Shown here in pieces: positions 26,450 through 35,844 of a DNA stretch of 64,000 bases; within the stretch, counting starts at the first letter, position 1, and every line of letters begins with the position of its first letter. The stretch spans positions 3,703,501 through 3,767,500 of the forward strand of contig NZ_CP012643.1 of assembly GCF_001310085.1 (NCBI RefSeq). The letters run 5' to 3'. The notes below the pieces were generated by a model. It saw only the letters and a program-made list of their open reading frames with translations, was not told the origin of the DNA and searched no databases. The DNA comes from Rufibacter tibetensis. Its GTDB lineage: Bacteria; Bacteroidota; Bacteroidia; Cytophagales; Hymenobacteraceae. The position numbers and the translations under genes are program-made.

Positions 26450-26471
26450 TGTTTTCATAAAACAGGGCAGA
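26450..26471. repeat. CCTTGTTTT/AAAACAGGG dyad in the hutU-hutI spacer
   Basis: An imperfect copy of the recurrent intergenic dyad: CCCTTGTTTT, a short loop, then AAAACAGGG, with outer bases TTCTG/CAGAA also able to pair. No T-run follows, so transcription into hutI need not be stopped. Confidence 0.4.
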
Positions 26472-26534
26472 AGCAGGGTTGTCTCCGCTAAGGCTAAAAG
26501 ATAGTCTTAGTAGTCTTTACTGAAGATTGATAAA

Positions 26535-27782
26535 ATGAATTCTGCCCCTGACGCCCCCACGCTTGTTGGTCCCTTTTTTCAAATCCTGACCTTGGCTGAT
26601 TTGCCCTTGGCAGGTCCGTTAGGTGATGAGCAACTGGAAGTGGTGGAGCAGGGCGGGATTGTCTTGCAAGGAGAGAAGATACTTAAGGTGGGACTTTATG
26701 GGCAACTCTTGCAGGAGGCACGGGCAAACCAGTACCACCTGCACCAGATAGAAAAACCCATGGTGCTGTTGCCTGGGTTTATAGATGCTCATACGCACCT
26801 CTGTTTTGCAGGCTCACGGGCCAAAGATTATGCCCTGCGCACAGCCGGGAAAAGTTACCTGGAAATTGCCCGCTCCGGGGGCGGAATCTTAGATACCGTT
26901 ACCAAGACCAGAGCGGCTTCCTTGGAAGAGCTAATAGTCGCCCTCCATAAACGGTGCGATAGGCATTTGGCCGAAGGCGTCACCACCTGCGAAGTAAAAA
27001 GTGGTTACGGACTCACCGTGGAAGACGAGCTCAAAATGTTGCAGACTATAGCCCAGGTAAATCAGCAGCATGCCCTAGACCTTATCCCCACTTGCCTGGC
27101 CGCACATATGCGCCCCCCGGAATTCGCGGAAGCTGGTGCGTACCTGCAACACCTTGTGCAGGAGTTGCTGCCCAAAGTGAAAAAACAGAGCTTAGCTCAG
27201 CGGGTAGATATCTTCATTGAGGAAACCGCTTTTTCAGATCAGGAAGCATTAGAATACCTGCAAGCTGCCCAGGCTATGGGGTTTGACTTAACGGTTCACG
27301 CCGACCAGTTCAGTACCGGAGGTAGCAAAATAGCCGCCCAACTCAAAGCCGCCAGTGCCGATCATCTAGAAGCTAGCGGTCCTCCAGAAATAGAACTATT
27401 GAAAAACGCTGGCGTGGTAGCTACAGTTTTGCCCGGGGCATCGGTAGGACTGGGAATGCACTATGCGCCCGCCAGAAAGATGCTGGACGGGGGACTTTGT
27501 GTAGCCATCGCTACTGACTGGAATCCTGGGTCTGCCCCCATGGGCGATTTGCTTTTACAAGCCGCCTTGTTAGGCGCCGCCCAGAAACTCACAAGCGCAG
27601 AAACCCTGGCGGGCATTGCCTTCCGGGCCGCCCATGCGCAACGCCTGGAAGACCGCGGAAGACTAGCGCCGGGCTTACTGGCAGATATGATCGCGTTTCC
27701 TACAGACTGTTACCAGGAAATTCTGTACCACCAGGGTAAACTGAAACCAGGCATGGTCTGGAAAAGGGGCAAGCAAATTTAA
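26535..27782 (+). CDS. hutI: Imidazolonepropionase
   Basis: Amidohydrolase that opens the imidazolone ring to N-formimidoyl-glutamate, step three of histidine degradation. The 415-residue protein has the metal motif DAHTHLCFAGSR at about 82-93. Further segments are GGGILDTVTKTRAAS, EVKSGYGL, and the C-terminal ATDWNPGSAPMGDL with the expected Asp ligand. The length is normal. It lies in the same direction as hutU, and hutG follows after an inserted minus-strand gene. Confidence 0.96.
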   Translation: MNSAPDAPTLVGPFFQILTLADLPLAGPLGDEQLEVVEQGGIVLQGEKILKVGLYGQLLQEARANQYHLHQIEKPMVLLPGFIDAHTHLCFAGSRAKDYALRTAGKSYLEIARSGGGILDTVTKTRAASLEELIVALHKRCDRHLAEGVTTCEVKSGYGLTVEDELKMLQTIAQVNQQHALDLIPTCLAAHMRPPEFAEAGAYLQHLVQELLPKVKKQSLAQRVDIFIEETAFSDQEALEYLQAAQAMGFDLTVHADQFSTGGSKIAAQLKAASADHLEASGPPEIELLKNAGVVATVLPGASVGLGMHYAPARKMLDGGLCVAIATDWNPGSAPMGDLLLQAALLGAAQKLTSAETLAGIAFRAAHAQRLEDRGRLAPGLLADMIAFPTDCYQEILYHQGKLKPGMVWKRGKQI

Positions 27783-27792
27783 CCAGTAAGAG

Positions 27793-27830
27793 AAGCTGTT
27801 TTGCCGCTTATTTTTAGAAAACAGGCGGTA
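27793..27830. repeat. Dyad hairpin between hutI and the antisense gene
   Basis: GCCGCTTATTTT pairs with AAAACAGGCGGT through several wobbles around a 3-base loop. It is the same A-rich/CAGG core as the other intergenic dyads and sits between two convergent genes, so it may act as a weak bidirectional terminator. Confidence 0.4.
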
Positions 27831-27833
27831 AGC

Positions 27834-28397
27834 TTAGTTGATGGTTTTCTCTCTGTCTAGCAAAATGCGCACAATACGGGTGTCTTCGTCGTCCCAGTTG
27901 ATGTTTTTGATGTTCTCAATCAGGTGAACAGACATGCCGTCGTATTGGCCGTAGCTGTTGTAAACTTCTATCAGGAACTCGGCTTCAGTAACTTCTTTGA
28001 TAAACCCATACAAGCCTAGGTCTTGGTACAGGTTCAGGAAAATGATATTTCCTTCTTTTTTGGCCTGCTGCAAAATCTCTTCTATGCTGCAGTTCCCGAT
28101 ATGGAAAATGGCAGGTACGGCAGTATCAGCGTAGAGTTTTCTGAGGCTGGCTTCTTTGACCTCCAGGCGGCGCAGGAAAATATCATCAAAATCAACTCCA
28201 AACAGATCTGTGGTTCTGATGATCACAATGCCGTTGGGCAAACCCTGTTGGGAGAGAGACTTAAGGCTTATGGTTTCCTCATTATGATCAAGTAAGTACC
28301 CCAGGTACAGTTTGGGGCCATCAGGTGAATTGGCTCTTAAGGCAACGGGTTTTTCTTCTTCTTTCGCGGTTTGTAGCAGGGAGTAAAATAAGGACAT
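27834..28397 (-). CDS. Conserved hypothetical protein inside the hut cluster
   Basis: An unrecognised 187-residue cytoplasmic protein. It has beta-strand pattern at the start (KPVALRANSPDGPKLYLGYL), a middle region GIVIIRTTDLFGVDFDDIFL, and an Asp/Glu-rich C-terminus (INWDDEDTRIVRILLD). No signal peptide or membrane segment is seen. It is encoded opposite to hutU, hutI and hutG and sits exactly between hutI and hutG. The frame is clean and codon use is native, so it is a real gene. No function is proposed; SH3-like or PRC-like beta folds are possible but unproven. Confidence 0.7.
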   Translation of the reverse strand: MSLFYSLLQTAKEEEKPVALRANSPDGPKLYLGYLLDHNEETISLKSLSQQGLPNGIVIIRTTDLFGVDFDDIFLRRLEVKEASLRKLYADTAVPAIFHIGNCSIEEILQQAKKEGNIIFLNLYQDLGLYGFIKEVTEAEFLIEVYNSYGQYDGMSVHLIENIKNINWDDEDTRIVRILLDREKTIN

Positions 28398-28495
28398 GAA
28401 GTAGGGTTTAGTAGATGTAGTGTTTGATAGCAGCTTTTATTGATGTAAAATAAGGAATAATTTGGAACCCTAAACAACCTTGTAAAGCAAAGGCA

Positions 28496-29464
28496 ATGTA
28501 CAAACCATCAGATAAAACAACCTGGAAAGGGCGAATGGACCCGCAGGATGGAGAGCTGGGGCTGCGGTGGCACCAGGTGGTGGAGTTGGTAGATCTTTCC
28601 CGCGAAGTGGAAGATGGGCACGGAAGTTTCGTGTTCCTGGGGTTCAGTTCTGATGAAGGCGTGTGGCGAAACCAGGGTAGGGTAGGAGCAGCGGGTGGGC
28701 CGGACGCGATCAGGCGGGCCATGGCCTCGTTTGCAGATCATTTACCGGAGGGTATCCGGCTGTTTGGCGGTGGCGATGTCATTTGTGCCAATCACCGGTT
28801 AGAGGAGGCGCAGGCACAACTTGGTAAAAAAGTGGAGATGCTGCTCAGGAAAGGGTACAAACCCCTCGTTTTGGGAGGAGGGCATGAAACCGCTTACGGG
28901 CATTTTCTAGGCATCAGGAAAGGACTACAGGTAGGCGAGAAGCTGGGTATTATCAACCTTGATGCCCATTTTGACCTACGAAGTTATTCCCAGCATTCCA
29001 GTTCAGGGACACCCTTTCTGCAAATAGCAGATGACCTGGAAGCCGATGGGTTGGAGTTTCATTACCTCTGCGTGGGCATACAGGAAGCAGGAAATACCCG
29101 CAAGCTTTTCCAGTCTGCCGCTGAACGTAAGGTGCACTATGTCTTAGCCGATGACCTTCACACCGGAATGAACACTGAGATTCAAGACAAACTACAGACG
29201 TTCATCTCCGCAGTGGACAAGGTCTACCTCAGCATTGATTTGGATGTGTTTGCCGCCGCCTATGCACCGGGGGTAAGTGCGCCCACCGCTTTGGGGCTCA
29301 CCCCGCAGGTAGTGGTGCTCCTTCTGAGGGAAATCATTAGTTCAGGTAAACTTCTGACGGTAGATGTTGTGGAGCTGAATCCTGCCTATGATATAGATAA
29401 CCAGACTTCTAAATTAGCAGCTTCCCTGATCTACCAAATCATTCAAAAATGGGCTGAGAAATAA
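28496..29464 (+). CDS. hutG: Formimidoylglutamase
   Basis: Arginase/ureohydrolase-family manganese enzyme that converts N-formimidoyl-glutamate to glutamate and formamide, the last step of the four-step hut route. The 322-residue protein shows the metal motifs GGGHETAYGHF, NLDAHFDLR and SIDLDVFAAAYAPGVSAP, in the right order and spacing. The first part (GVWRNQGRVGAAGGPDAIRR) is typical of HutG. It is separated from hutI by the minus-strand gene and probably has its own promoter. Confidence 0.94.
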   Translation: MYKPSDKTTWKGRMDPQDGELGLRWHQVVELVDLSREVEDGHGSFVFLGFSSDEGVWRNQGRVGAAGGPDAIRRAMASFADHLPEGIRLFGGGDVICANHRLEEAQAQLGKKVEMLLRKGYKPLVLGGGHETAYGHFLGIRKGLQVGEKLGIINLDAHFDLRSYSQHSSSGTPFLQIADDLEADGLEFHYLCVGIQEAGNTRKLFQSAAERKVHYVLADDLHTGMNTEIQDKLQTFISAVDKVYLSIDLDVFAAAYAPGVSAPTALGLTPQVVVLLLREIISSGKLLTVDVVELNPAYDIDNQTSKLAASLIYQIIQKWAEK

Positions 29465-29531
29465 ACCTATGTAATCTTAAGGATAACATTTTCATCCCAT
29501 TCCTTTAGCCGTGTTTTCGAAAATTTACCCT

Positions 29532-29579
29532 AAAACAGGAGAGGCCATTTCACTAATGAAATGGCCTCTCCTGTTTTTC
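29532..29579. terminator. Bidirectional terminator between hutG and ppc
   Basis: A perfect 21-bp stem (AAAACAGGAGAGGCCATTTCA and its complement) with a short loop, T-run to the right and A-run to the left. It serves both convergent genes and again uses the AAAACAGG core. Confidence 0.9.
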
Positions 29580-29589
29580 TAATGACCGG

Positions 29590-32166
29590 CTAAGCCGAGT
29601 TCCGTTCTGCGTTGATGATCCCGAAGGAGCAACGCATGACCAGTTTCTCAAACTTACTTTTGCCTGGGGTGTTGTTTTCCTGTTCCTCCATCTCCCTGAT
29701 TTTGGTGAGGGCAAATTGTTGGATGGTAAGCAAAGGCATTTCTATGCGTTGGCGCATCTGGATGGAAAGCAGATTCACTGGTTTGTCTTCCATGAGGTGC
29801 GCGTTTTTGGTGAGGCGGAGCACATACTTTTTGGTGCGCTCAAACTCCTCATGGATGTTGTTCCAGAGCTCGCCGTAATGAGGGTGTTTTGACAAAAAGG
29901 CCGTAAGCGGGAAAAAGCACTTCGTCATGGCCATCTCGCAGTTGCCTAGTAATGTACGGAAGAAAAGGGAGCGGGAGTAAAGGTGTTCAATGGCCTCCCA
30001 TTGGCCTTCGGCTTCCATTCTTTCCATAGCGGCGCCCACTCCGTAGTAACCCGGCAGGTTCTGCTTTAACTGGCTCCAGGAACCAACGTAAGGCACCGCT
30101 CGCAAATCGTTCAGGTTCAGTTTGCCCGGCTTCCGTTTAGACGGGCGGCTTCCAATGTTAGCCTCGGCGTAATACCGCAAAGGGCTGGCGTAATTCAGGT
30201 ACTCCAGGAAATAAGGGTTGTTCTTAAGGGTGTTGTACGCCACATAACTTTCCTCGGCCAACCGCTGCATGAGGTCTTCTTCCTGGTCCGTAAAGGTGGT
30301 CTCTTTAGAAGAGAACAAAGTGTTTCTGATACCGGCATGCATGAGCTGTTCCATGTTGTACTGCGCCGCATCAATGGTCCCGAAGTTGGAACTGATGGTC
30401 TGCCCCTGAATGGTCAACTGGATTTCCTTGCTGGCAATGGTAGGGCCCATGGAAGCATAGAACTGGTGCGTTCTTCCGCCCCCTCGGGCAGGAGGTCCGC
30501 CCCGGCCGTCAAAGAACACCACCTGCAAATCGTACTGCTGGGCCAACCTGCTCAGTTCTTCCTTGGCTTTGTATATGCTCCAGTTAGACATGAGATAACC
30601 CCCGTCTTTGGTACCATCTGAGAAGCCCAGCATAATGCTCTGGATATTTCCGCGGCGGTGCAGATGTTGGCGGTACACCTCTGAGTTGTACAACGCCTCC
30701 ATCACGTCATGTGCGTTTTTCAAGTCGTCAATAGTCTCAAAAAGAGGCACAATGTCCACGGAAAGTTCTTCGGGTTTCCAGCCGCTGAGCATGAATAAGC
30801 CATACACCTCCATCACATCCAGGGCACTGGTGCTATGACTGATGATGTAACGGTGACAACCCTCGGAACCGTTAATTTCCTGAATGGTTTTCATGGCCTG
30901 CATAGACTCCAGGGTATCACGGTGCAGTTCATTCTCCAGTGACTCTGCCGCTACGGTGGTGTTGGCGTTCAGCAAGGCTGATATTTTTTCCTTGGCAGAA
31001 AGTTGGGAGTAGTTTTCTGGTAAGGCACCGCTGGTAGCAGCAATGGCTTCCAAGGCTTCGGTATGCGCGGAACTGTCCTGGCGCACATCCAGAGACGCGA
31101 AAAATAGTCCGAACAGCTCTACCTTTCTGATCAGGTTTTCGGCCAGGGGAAGGAAAAGGGAATTATGCTCACGGATCAAAATATCTTTGATTCTAAGCAG
31201 CGGAGCCAGAATGGCTTCTTTGGTGATATCTGCTTTGTAACCGGGCAAGAAGAGGTTATTGTACAGCTTCTCCTCCAACGAGATCAGTTCATTCAAGATC
31301 CCCTTGAACGTAAGACGACGCTTTAACCGGCGTACATCCTGGTAATACGATTTAATGATGGCTCCCCTCAGAGCCTCCGCTACCCGCAGGGTAATGGAAG
31401 CAGTTACGAACGGATTACCATCCCGATCGCCTCCAGGCCAGAAGCCTAACCTGATCAAAGGGTTTTCTTCTGAAACGGCCTCCGGGAACTGGCTTTTAAG
31501 GTGAGACATGATTTGTCCGGCGGCCTGGTAGAAGACGTTTTCCAGGTACCAGATCAAACTCACGGCCTCGTCATACGGAGAGGGCTTCTCGTTTTTGAAG
31601 AACGGGGTTTTGCCTAACTGCCGAAGGTAGCTGTTTACCTGCGCCGTGTTGTCGTTCAGCAACGCTTTTGATAAATCATTGATGATACCTAATACCTCAC
31701 TGGGGTAAAACTGGGTAGGGTGGGCGGTAAGCACCAGGCGTACTGAAAAATCCTTAAGTTTCTCCTGTAACTGTGCCTGTGTTTGAGTTTGCTCCACTTC
31801 GGCCTGCAGGTGCTTGAGGGTACCTGCCCCGGCCATATCATGCGTCTCCCGGAAAGAGGCATCTTCCAGCGCATCAAAAAGCACTACCTGCCGCTCAGCG
31901 TACTGCACAAACCTGAAAAGCAGATCAAGCTGCTCCTGCTCGGTTCGGTAGGGGGTATACTGATTGAAGAACGTGCTGATAATCTCATCGGGGCTCTGCT
32001 CTTTTGCAAAGCCTTCTTCACAGTGCAGCAGGAAAATAGACAGTAATACCCCGGTTTTCTCTACTCTGTGGAAGGGCAAGGAGGTGAAAAGACTGTTATA
32101 TAGCTGAAATTTAAGCCCTACGTGTTTGTCGTAGTTTTGCAGGGCACTGGTAGAAGAACCATCCAT
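29590..32166 (-). CDS. ppc: Phosphoenolpyruvate carboxylase
   Basis: Anaplerotic carboxylation of PEP to oxaloacetate in the cytoplasm. The 858-residue protein is slightly shorter than the E. coli enzyme (883). The catalytic motif VLTAHPTQ is at about 148-155, LGFWPGGDRDGNPFVT at about 238, and the second-site loop reads FDGRGGPPARGGGRTHQF. The canonical form of that loop is FHGRGGTVGRGGGP. The C-terminus reads RNSA instead of the usual NTG ending. Such variants appear to be a Bacteroidota subfamily and should not be taken as inactive. It is a single gene with a terminator shared with hutG. Confidence 0.95.
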   Translation of the reverse strand: MDGSSTSALQNYDKHVGLKFQLYNSLFTSLPFHRVEKTGVLLSIFLLHCEEGFAKEQSPDEIISTFFNQYTPYRTEQEQLDLLFRFVQYAERQVVLFDALEDASFRETHDMAGAGTLKHLQAEVEQTQTQAQLQEKLKDFSVRLVLTAHPTQFYPSEVLGIINDLSKALLNDNTAQVNSYLRQLGKTPFFKNEKPSPYDEAVSLIWYLENVFYQAAGQIMSHLKSQFPEAVSEENPLIRLGFWPGGDRDGNPFVTASITLRVAEALRGAIIKSYYQDVRRLKRRLTFKGILNELISLEEKLYNNLFLPGYKADITKEAILAPLLRIKDILIREHNSLFLPLAENLIRKVELFGLFFASLDVRQDSSAHTEALEAIAATSGALPENYSQLSAKEKISALLNANTTVAAESLENELHRDTLESMQAMKTIQEINGSEGCHRYIISHSTSALDVMEVYGLFMLSGWKPEELSVDIVPLFETIDDLKNAHDVMEALYNSEVYRQHLHRRGNIQSIMLGFSDGTKDGGYLMSNWSIYKAKEELSRLAQQYDLQVVFFDGRGGPPARGGGRTHQFYASMGPTIASKEIQLTIQGQTISSNFGTIDAAQYNMEQLMHAGIRNTLFSSKETTFTDQEEDLMQRLAEESYVAYNTLKNNPYFLEYLNYASPLRYYAEANIGSRPSKRKPGKLNLNDLRAVPYVGSWSQLKQNLPGYYGVGAAMERMEAEGQWEAIEHLYSRSLFFRTLLGNCEMAMTKCFFPLTAFLSKHPHYGELWNNIHEEFERTKKYVLRLTKNAHLMEDKPVNLLSIQMRQRIEMPLLTIQQFALTKIREMEEQENNTPGKSKFEKLVMRCSFGIINAERNSA

Positions 32167-32280
32167 AGGTAGGCAATTTGTGAGGTTTTGCTAGAGTTAC
32201 CTCTATTTTTATTAATTAATTATAAAAAAGAGCTTTTAGGGAAGCAGGCTGGTAAACGGTGGCAGTGTTTCAGATTTACC

Positions 32281-32829
32281 TCAGGCAATTGCCTTCTTTT
32301 TTGCGAGCCATTCTTCCTTTTCAATGCAATAGGTATAGTTCAGTTTGGGGGGCTCTCCAAAATAAGCTACTTCCTGTTCCCCAATTTTCTTGGCGCCCAA
32401 TCGGCATATGGCTATTTGGGATCGGATATTACCAGCTCCAATGTGGAAGTATACCCGAGACACAAACCCAAGAAGATAATCCAGCAATAAGGTTTTCACC
32501 CCGGGATTAAAGCCTTTGCCCCAGTAAGTTGTACCAAAGAAAGTATAGCCTATGAATACGCTGCTGTCCTGTTCCCGGTAATCATAGATGCGGGTACTGC
32601 CAGCAACTTTGCCCGTTGATTTGTCAATGATTTTAAAAGCGCCTTTGCTTTGAAGGGCTCCTTCAAAAAACGTCCGGAAAACATCTTTCTTCCACCGGTC
32701 TTTATTGGGGTGCTGTTCCCAGATGCTGGGGTCAGATGCTACCGCATATACTTCTTCAAAATCATCTTCTTGCAGCGGATAGAGAAGTACTAGGTCATTC
32801 TCTAAGATAGGTTGAGTACTAAAGCTCAT
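32281..32829 (-). CDS. GNAT acetyltransferase, RimJ/RimL-like
   Basis: A 182-residue GNAT of the Acetyltransf_3 type. It has N-terminal LYPLQEDDFEEVYAVASDPS, the acetyl-CoA-binding strand and loop TTYWGKGFNPGVKTLLLDYL, and the conserved VYFHIGAGNIRSQIAICRLG near the end (the N-x-x-S motif). The substrate may be ribosomal-protein N-termini, an amino acid or a drug; it is not predictable. It is upstream of ppc on the same strand, with a 114-bp gap. Confidence 0.88.
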   Translation of the reverse strand: MSFSTQPILENDLVLLYPLQEDDFEEVYAVASDPSIWEQHPNKDRWKKDVFRTFFEGALQSKGAFKIIDKSTGKVAGSTRIYDYREQDSSVFIGYTFFGTTYWGKGFNPGVKTLLLDYLLGFVSRVYFHIGAGNIRSQIAICRLGAKKIGEQEVAYFGEPPKLNYTYCIEKEEWLAKKKAIA

Positions 32830-33173
32830 GGCGTGACTATCATAGATTCTTGAATAGGTAAACCTGATTACGTCTGTTTACCTGGCGTCAATGTCTAAAG
32901 TTGGAATTTCGATTGCTGATAATGCTGGTCTTTTTTCTACTCCAAAGGAATTGATGATTAACAAATATAAATGGTATTGAGGTATTTGTTAATGTTTCTG
33001 TAGTGAAAAACTATATTATATAATCAAGTATCAAAAAATTAAGTAGAATGATATTCTTTAGCTAAAAACTGAAAACTCGTTTCTACATTGATTTTTGAAA
33101 ACAAAGGCCGAAATAAAAAGGGAAACACTCCAATGGAAGCATTGAGTTTATCGGAAATTCCTACCTGAAGTAC
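32830..33173. other. AT-rich intergenic region, nothing recognised
   Basis: 344 bp between the acetyltransferase start and the GH95 stop, clearly AT-rich, with no ORF of protein character and no strong hairpin. It is the left boundary of the pectin region. Confidence 0.5.
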
Positions 33174-35648
33174 TTACAACCCGATGAGCTCGTAGGTTTT
33201 CCCTTTCTCGGTTTTCAGATCAAGGAGGTTGGTTGTTGGAATATTAACCGTCTTCAGATTTGCATTGGGAGAAACCAGGGGAGTTTTGATAGCAGCTAGC
33301 TGGTAGAAGGTGTTTGGGTTGGTTCCTTCGGCTGTTTTCAGGTTACGCTTTCCATTCAACTCCAGTCTGTTGGCCACCCTGATGCGGCAATTTCCACCCA
33401 GTTTTGAGTGGAGGGTAAGGGCTTTCACCTTCCCGTTCTCCCAACGCATGTCTACCACGTAACCGCCTCTGGCCACCAAGCCTTTTACCTCACCGGTCTG
33501 CCATTTGTCTGGCAGAGCAGGCAGCAGGTGCAGCGTACCGTCATGGCTCTGCAGAAGCATCTCGGCGATGCCGGAGGTACAGCCGAAGTTCCCGTCTATC
33601 TGGAAGGGTGGGTGCGCGTCAAACAGGTTGGGGTAAGTGCCTCCGCTCTGACCAGACTCCTCTGCGCCGGCAGGGGTCAGCTGGTCTTCTATCAATTTGT
33701 AGGCTCGATTACCATCCAGCAGCCTGGCCCACAGGTTCACTTTCCAGCCCATGGACCAACCCGTTGATTTGTCGCCGCGGTACACCAACGAGGTTTTGGC
33801 GGCCTCAAACAGCTGCGGGTGCGTATAGGGCGACACCTGGTTGCTGGGGAACAGGCCATACAGGTGCGAGACGTGGCGGTGCTTGTCGGTTGGTTTGTCC
33901 CAGTCCTGCAGCCACTCTTGCAGCTGCCCGTGCTGACCGATCTGCATCGGTGGCAGCCGGTTCCGCATCCGCTGCAGCGTATCGGAAAAGGCCTGGTCCA
34001 TGTCCAGGGCCGCAGCGGCATCAATAACGTTTGAAAAGACATCGAACACCAATTGGTTGTCCATGGTGGTGCCGGCCGCAATGGAGACGCCGCTCTGGTG
34101 CGAGTTCTCGGGAGACATGGAAGGCGTCACTACCAACCATTTGTGCGTAGGCTCTTCCTGCAGTACATCTGCGTAGAAAGTAGCTGCTTCTTTGAGGATA
34201 GGGTACACCTGCCTCAGGAATTTTTTGTCGCCGGTATAGAGGTAATGCTGCCAGAGGTGCTGCGTGAGCCAGGCACCACCCATGGGCCATAAACCATAAA
34301 AAGCCCCGTCTACCGGACCGGTAATGCGCCATAAGTCGGTGTTGTGGTGCATGGTCCAGCCGCGGGCGCCGTACATTTTGGAGGCGCTCTCTTTTCCGGT
34401 TTCGGCCAGTTCCTTCACCATCTGGAAGAGTGGCTCGTGCATCTCTGGTAGGTTGGTGACCTCGGCGGGCCAGTAGTTCATCTCGGTGTTGATATTCACG
34501 GTGTACTTGCTGTCCCAGGGCGGGTAGACCTTGTCGTTCCAGATGCCCTGCAGGTTGGCCGGCTGAGTGCCGGGCTGCGAGCTGGAGATAAGCAAGTACC
34601 GCCCGAATTGGAAGTAAAGCGATACCAAAGCTGGGTCATTGCCTTTGCTGAACTCGGCCAGGCGCAGGTTGGTAGGTTTTGTGATTGCCTCAGTAATGCC
34701 CAGGTCCAGTGATACCCGGTTAAAATAGTTCTGGTAATTTTTCGTATGCGCTGCCTTGGCTTTGCCATAGTCCTTTTTAACAGCTTTGGCTAGGAACCCT
34801 GAAGCCTTGGCCTCCTCGTCGCCGGAAAGATCTTTGTAGTTCCTGAAGTTGGTGCCCATGGAGACGTAAAGGAGCACTTCGTCAGCGCCCGTAATCTGGA
34901 GCGAGTTGGCTGTGGTTGTGAATTTTCCGCCTTTTACCTTGGGCTGAACCCTAGCTTGGAACCGCACCTTGCCTTTTTTGTTGTCCACGTCCCCAGAAAC
35001 CCCGGAGAGCAGCAGCTGTTCTCCCTGCGTACGCACTGAGTAGCTTTTGTGCGGCCTGTCAGCCCCAACCGTGAAGGTAAGGCTGCGTGGTTTACTAGTG
35101 GTGAGTCGGATGATGATGACCTCATCCGGAAAAGAGGAAAACATCTCCCGCTTATAGGTCACATCTTCTACTTTATAGGAAACAGTGGCTACCGCCTGGC
35201 TGATGTCCAGGTCCCGTCTGTAAGCGGTGGCGTTCTCATGGCCGGGGAATGAAAGGAACAGGTTACCCACGGGTTGGTACGGCATGCCATAGTTGTTGTC
35301 TGCGGGTACTGCCCGCGGGATTTTCTCCAAAGCCAGGGCTTGGGCTTCCTTGTGCTTTCCGGCAAAGATCAGGGAGCGAATCTCAGTTAGAGCCGGGTAC
35401 AGCCCCGGATTTAGGTTATTTCCTGGTTCCCCTGCCCAGACAGTTTCCTCGTTCAGCTGCAGCTTCTCTTTGCCGGGCCCCCCAAACACCATAGCTCCTA
35501 TGCGCCCGTTGCCCAAAGGTAGGGCTTCGTTCCAGTTGGCCGCAGGTTTGTCGTACCACAGGGTGAGCGGAGCTTTCTGTTGTGCAAAACCTGAAATCGT
35601 GCTGAAAACAAACAGGAAGGTAAACCTGAAAATGGATTTCGAGTGCAT
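33174..35648 (-). CDS. Glycoside hydrolase family 95 (alpha-L-fucosidase/galactosidase type)
   Basis: An 824-residue exported GH95 enzyme. The signal peptide ends near GFAQ (residue 22). The N-terminal beta domain starts with LWYDKPAANWNEALPLGNGR and NEETVWAGEPGNN, and the (alpha/alpha)6 catalytic domain contains SSSQPGTQPANLQGIWN, NTEMNYWPAE and the C-terminal SGQSGGTYPNLFDAHPPFQI. Known GH95 members act on alpha-1,2-L-fucose or alpha-L-galactose, the latter found in RG-II and xyloglucan. Its location beside the galacturonate operon suggests cleanup of side chains on pectic or xyloglucan oligomers. A terminator separates it from the exuT-like gene, so it is probably transcribed separately. 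Confidence 0.93.
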   Translation of the reverse strand: MHSKSIFRFTFLFVFSTISGFAQQKAPLTLWYDKPAANWNEALPLGNGRIGAMVFGGPGKEKLQLNEETVWAGEPGNNLNPGLYPALTEIRSLIFAGKHKEAQALALEKIPRAVPADNNYGMPYQPVGNLFLSFPGHENATAYRRDLDISQAVATVSYKVEDVTYKREMFSSFPDEVIIIRLTTSKPRSLTFTVGADRPHKSYSVRTQGEQLLLSGVSGDVDNKKGKVRFQARVQPKVKGGKFTTTANSLQITGADEVLLYVSMGTNFRNYKDLSGDEEAKASGFLAKAVKKDYGKAKAAHTKNYQNYFNRVSLDLGITEAITKPTNLRLAEFSKGNDPALVSLYFQFGRYLLISSSQPGTQPANLQGIWNDKVYPPWDSKYTVNINTEMNYWPAEVTNLPEMHEPLFQMVKELAETGKESASKMYGARGWTMHHNTDLWRITGPVDGAFYGLWPMGGAWLTQHLWQHYLYTGDKKFLRQVYPILKEAATFYADVLQEEPTHKWLVVTPSMSPENSHQSGVSIAAGTTMDNQLVFDVFSNVIDAAAALDMDQAFSDTLQRMRNRLPPMQIGQHGQLQEWLQDWDKPTDKHRHVSHLYGLFPSNQVSPYTHPQLFEAAKTSLVYRGDKSTGWSMGWKVNLWARLLDGNRAYKLIEDQLTPAGAEESGQSGGTYPNLFDAHPPFQIDGNFGCTSGIAEMLLQSHDGTLHLLPALPDKWQTGEVKGLVARGGYVVDMRWENGKVKALTLHSKLGGNCRIRVANRLELNGKRNLKTAEGTNPNTFYQLAAIKTPLVSPNANLKTVNIPTTNLLDLKTEKGKTYELIGL

Positions 35649-35739
35649 AGGACAACGTTCAGGGGCTGATTTTCTGAAATGACATTAGAAACAAGAAGAA
35701 GAACTGCAAAAGAATAGCAGCAGGGGAAGCTTTATAAAA

Positions 35740-35776
35740 GAATAAGCCTTCAGAGTATAATTCCAAAGGCTTATTC
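35740..35776 (-). terminator. Terminator after the hexuronate operon
   Basis: GAATAAGCCTT pairs with AAGGCTTATTC (11 bp, loop 15), followed on the minus strand by TTTTAT. It is downstream of the ExuT-like gene and upstream of GH95. Confidence 0.8.
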
Positions 35777-35844
35777 AGGAGGTTGATTATAAAAGTAAGG
35801 TTTGAATTGGTTCACCTTACAGACGAGGCGCCTTTCAGCTCCCG

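Noticed and set aside
33608-34027. 139-codon frame opposite GH95
   Set aside because: Antisense shadow in a GC-rich stretch; biased to Arg/Ala/Gly with no family match.
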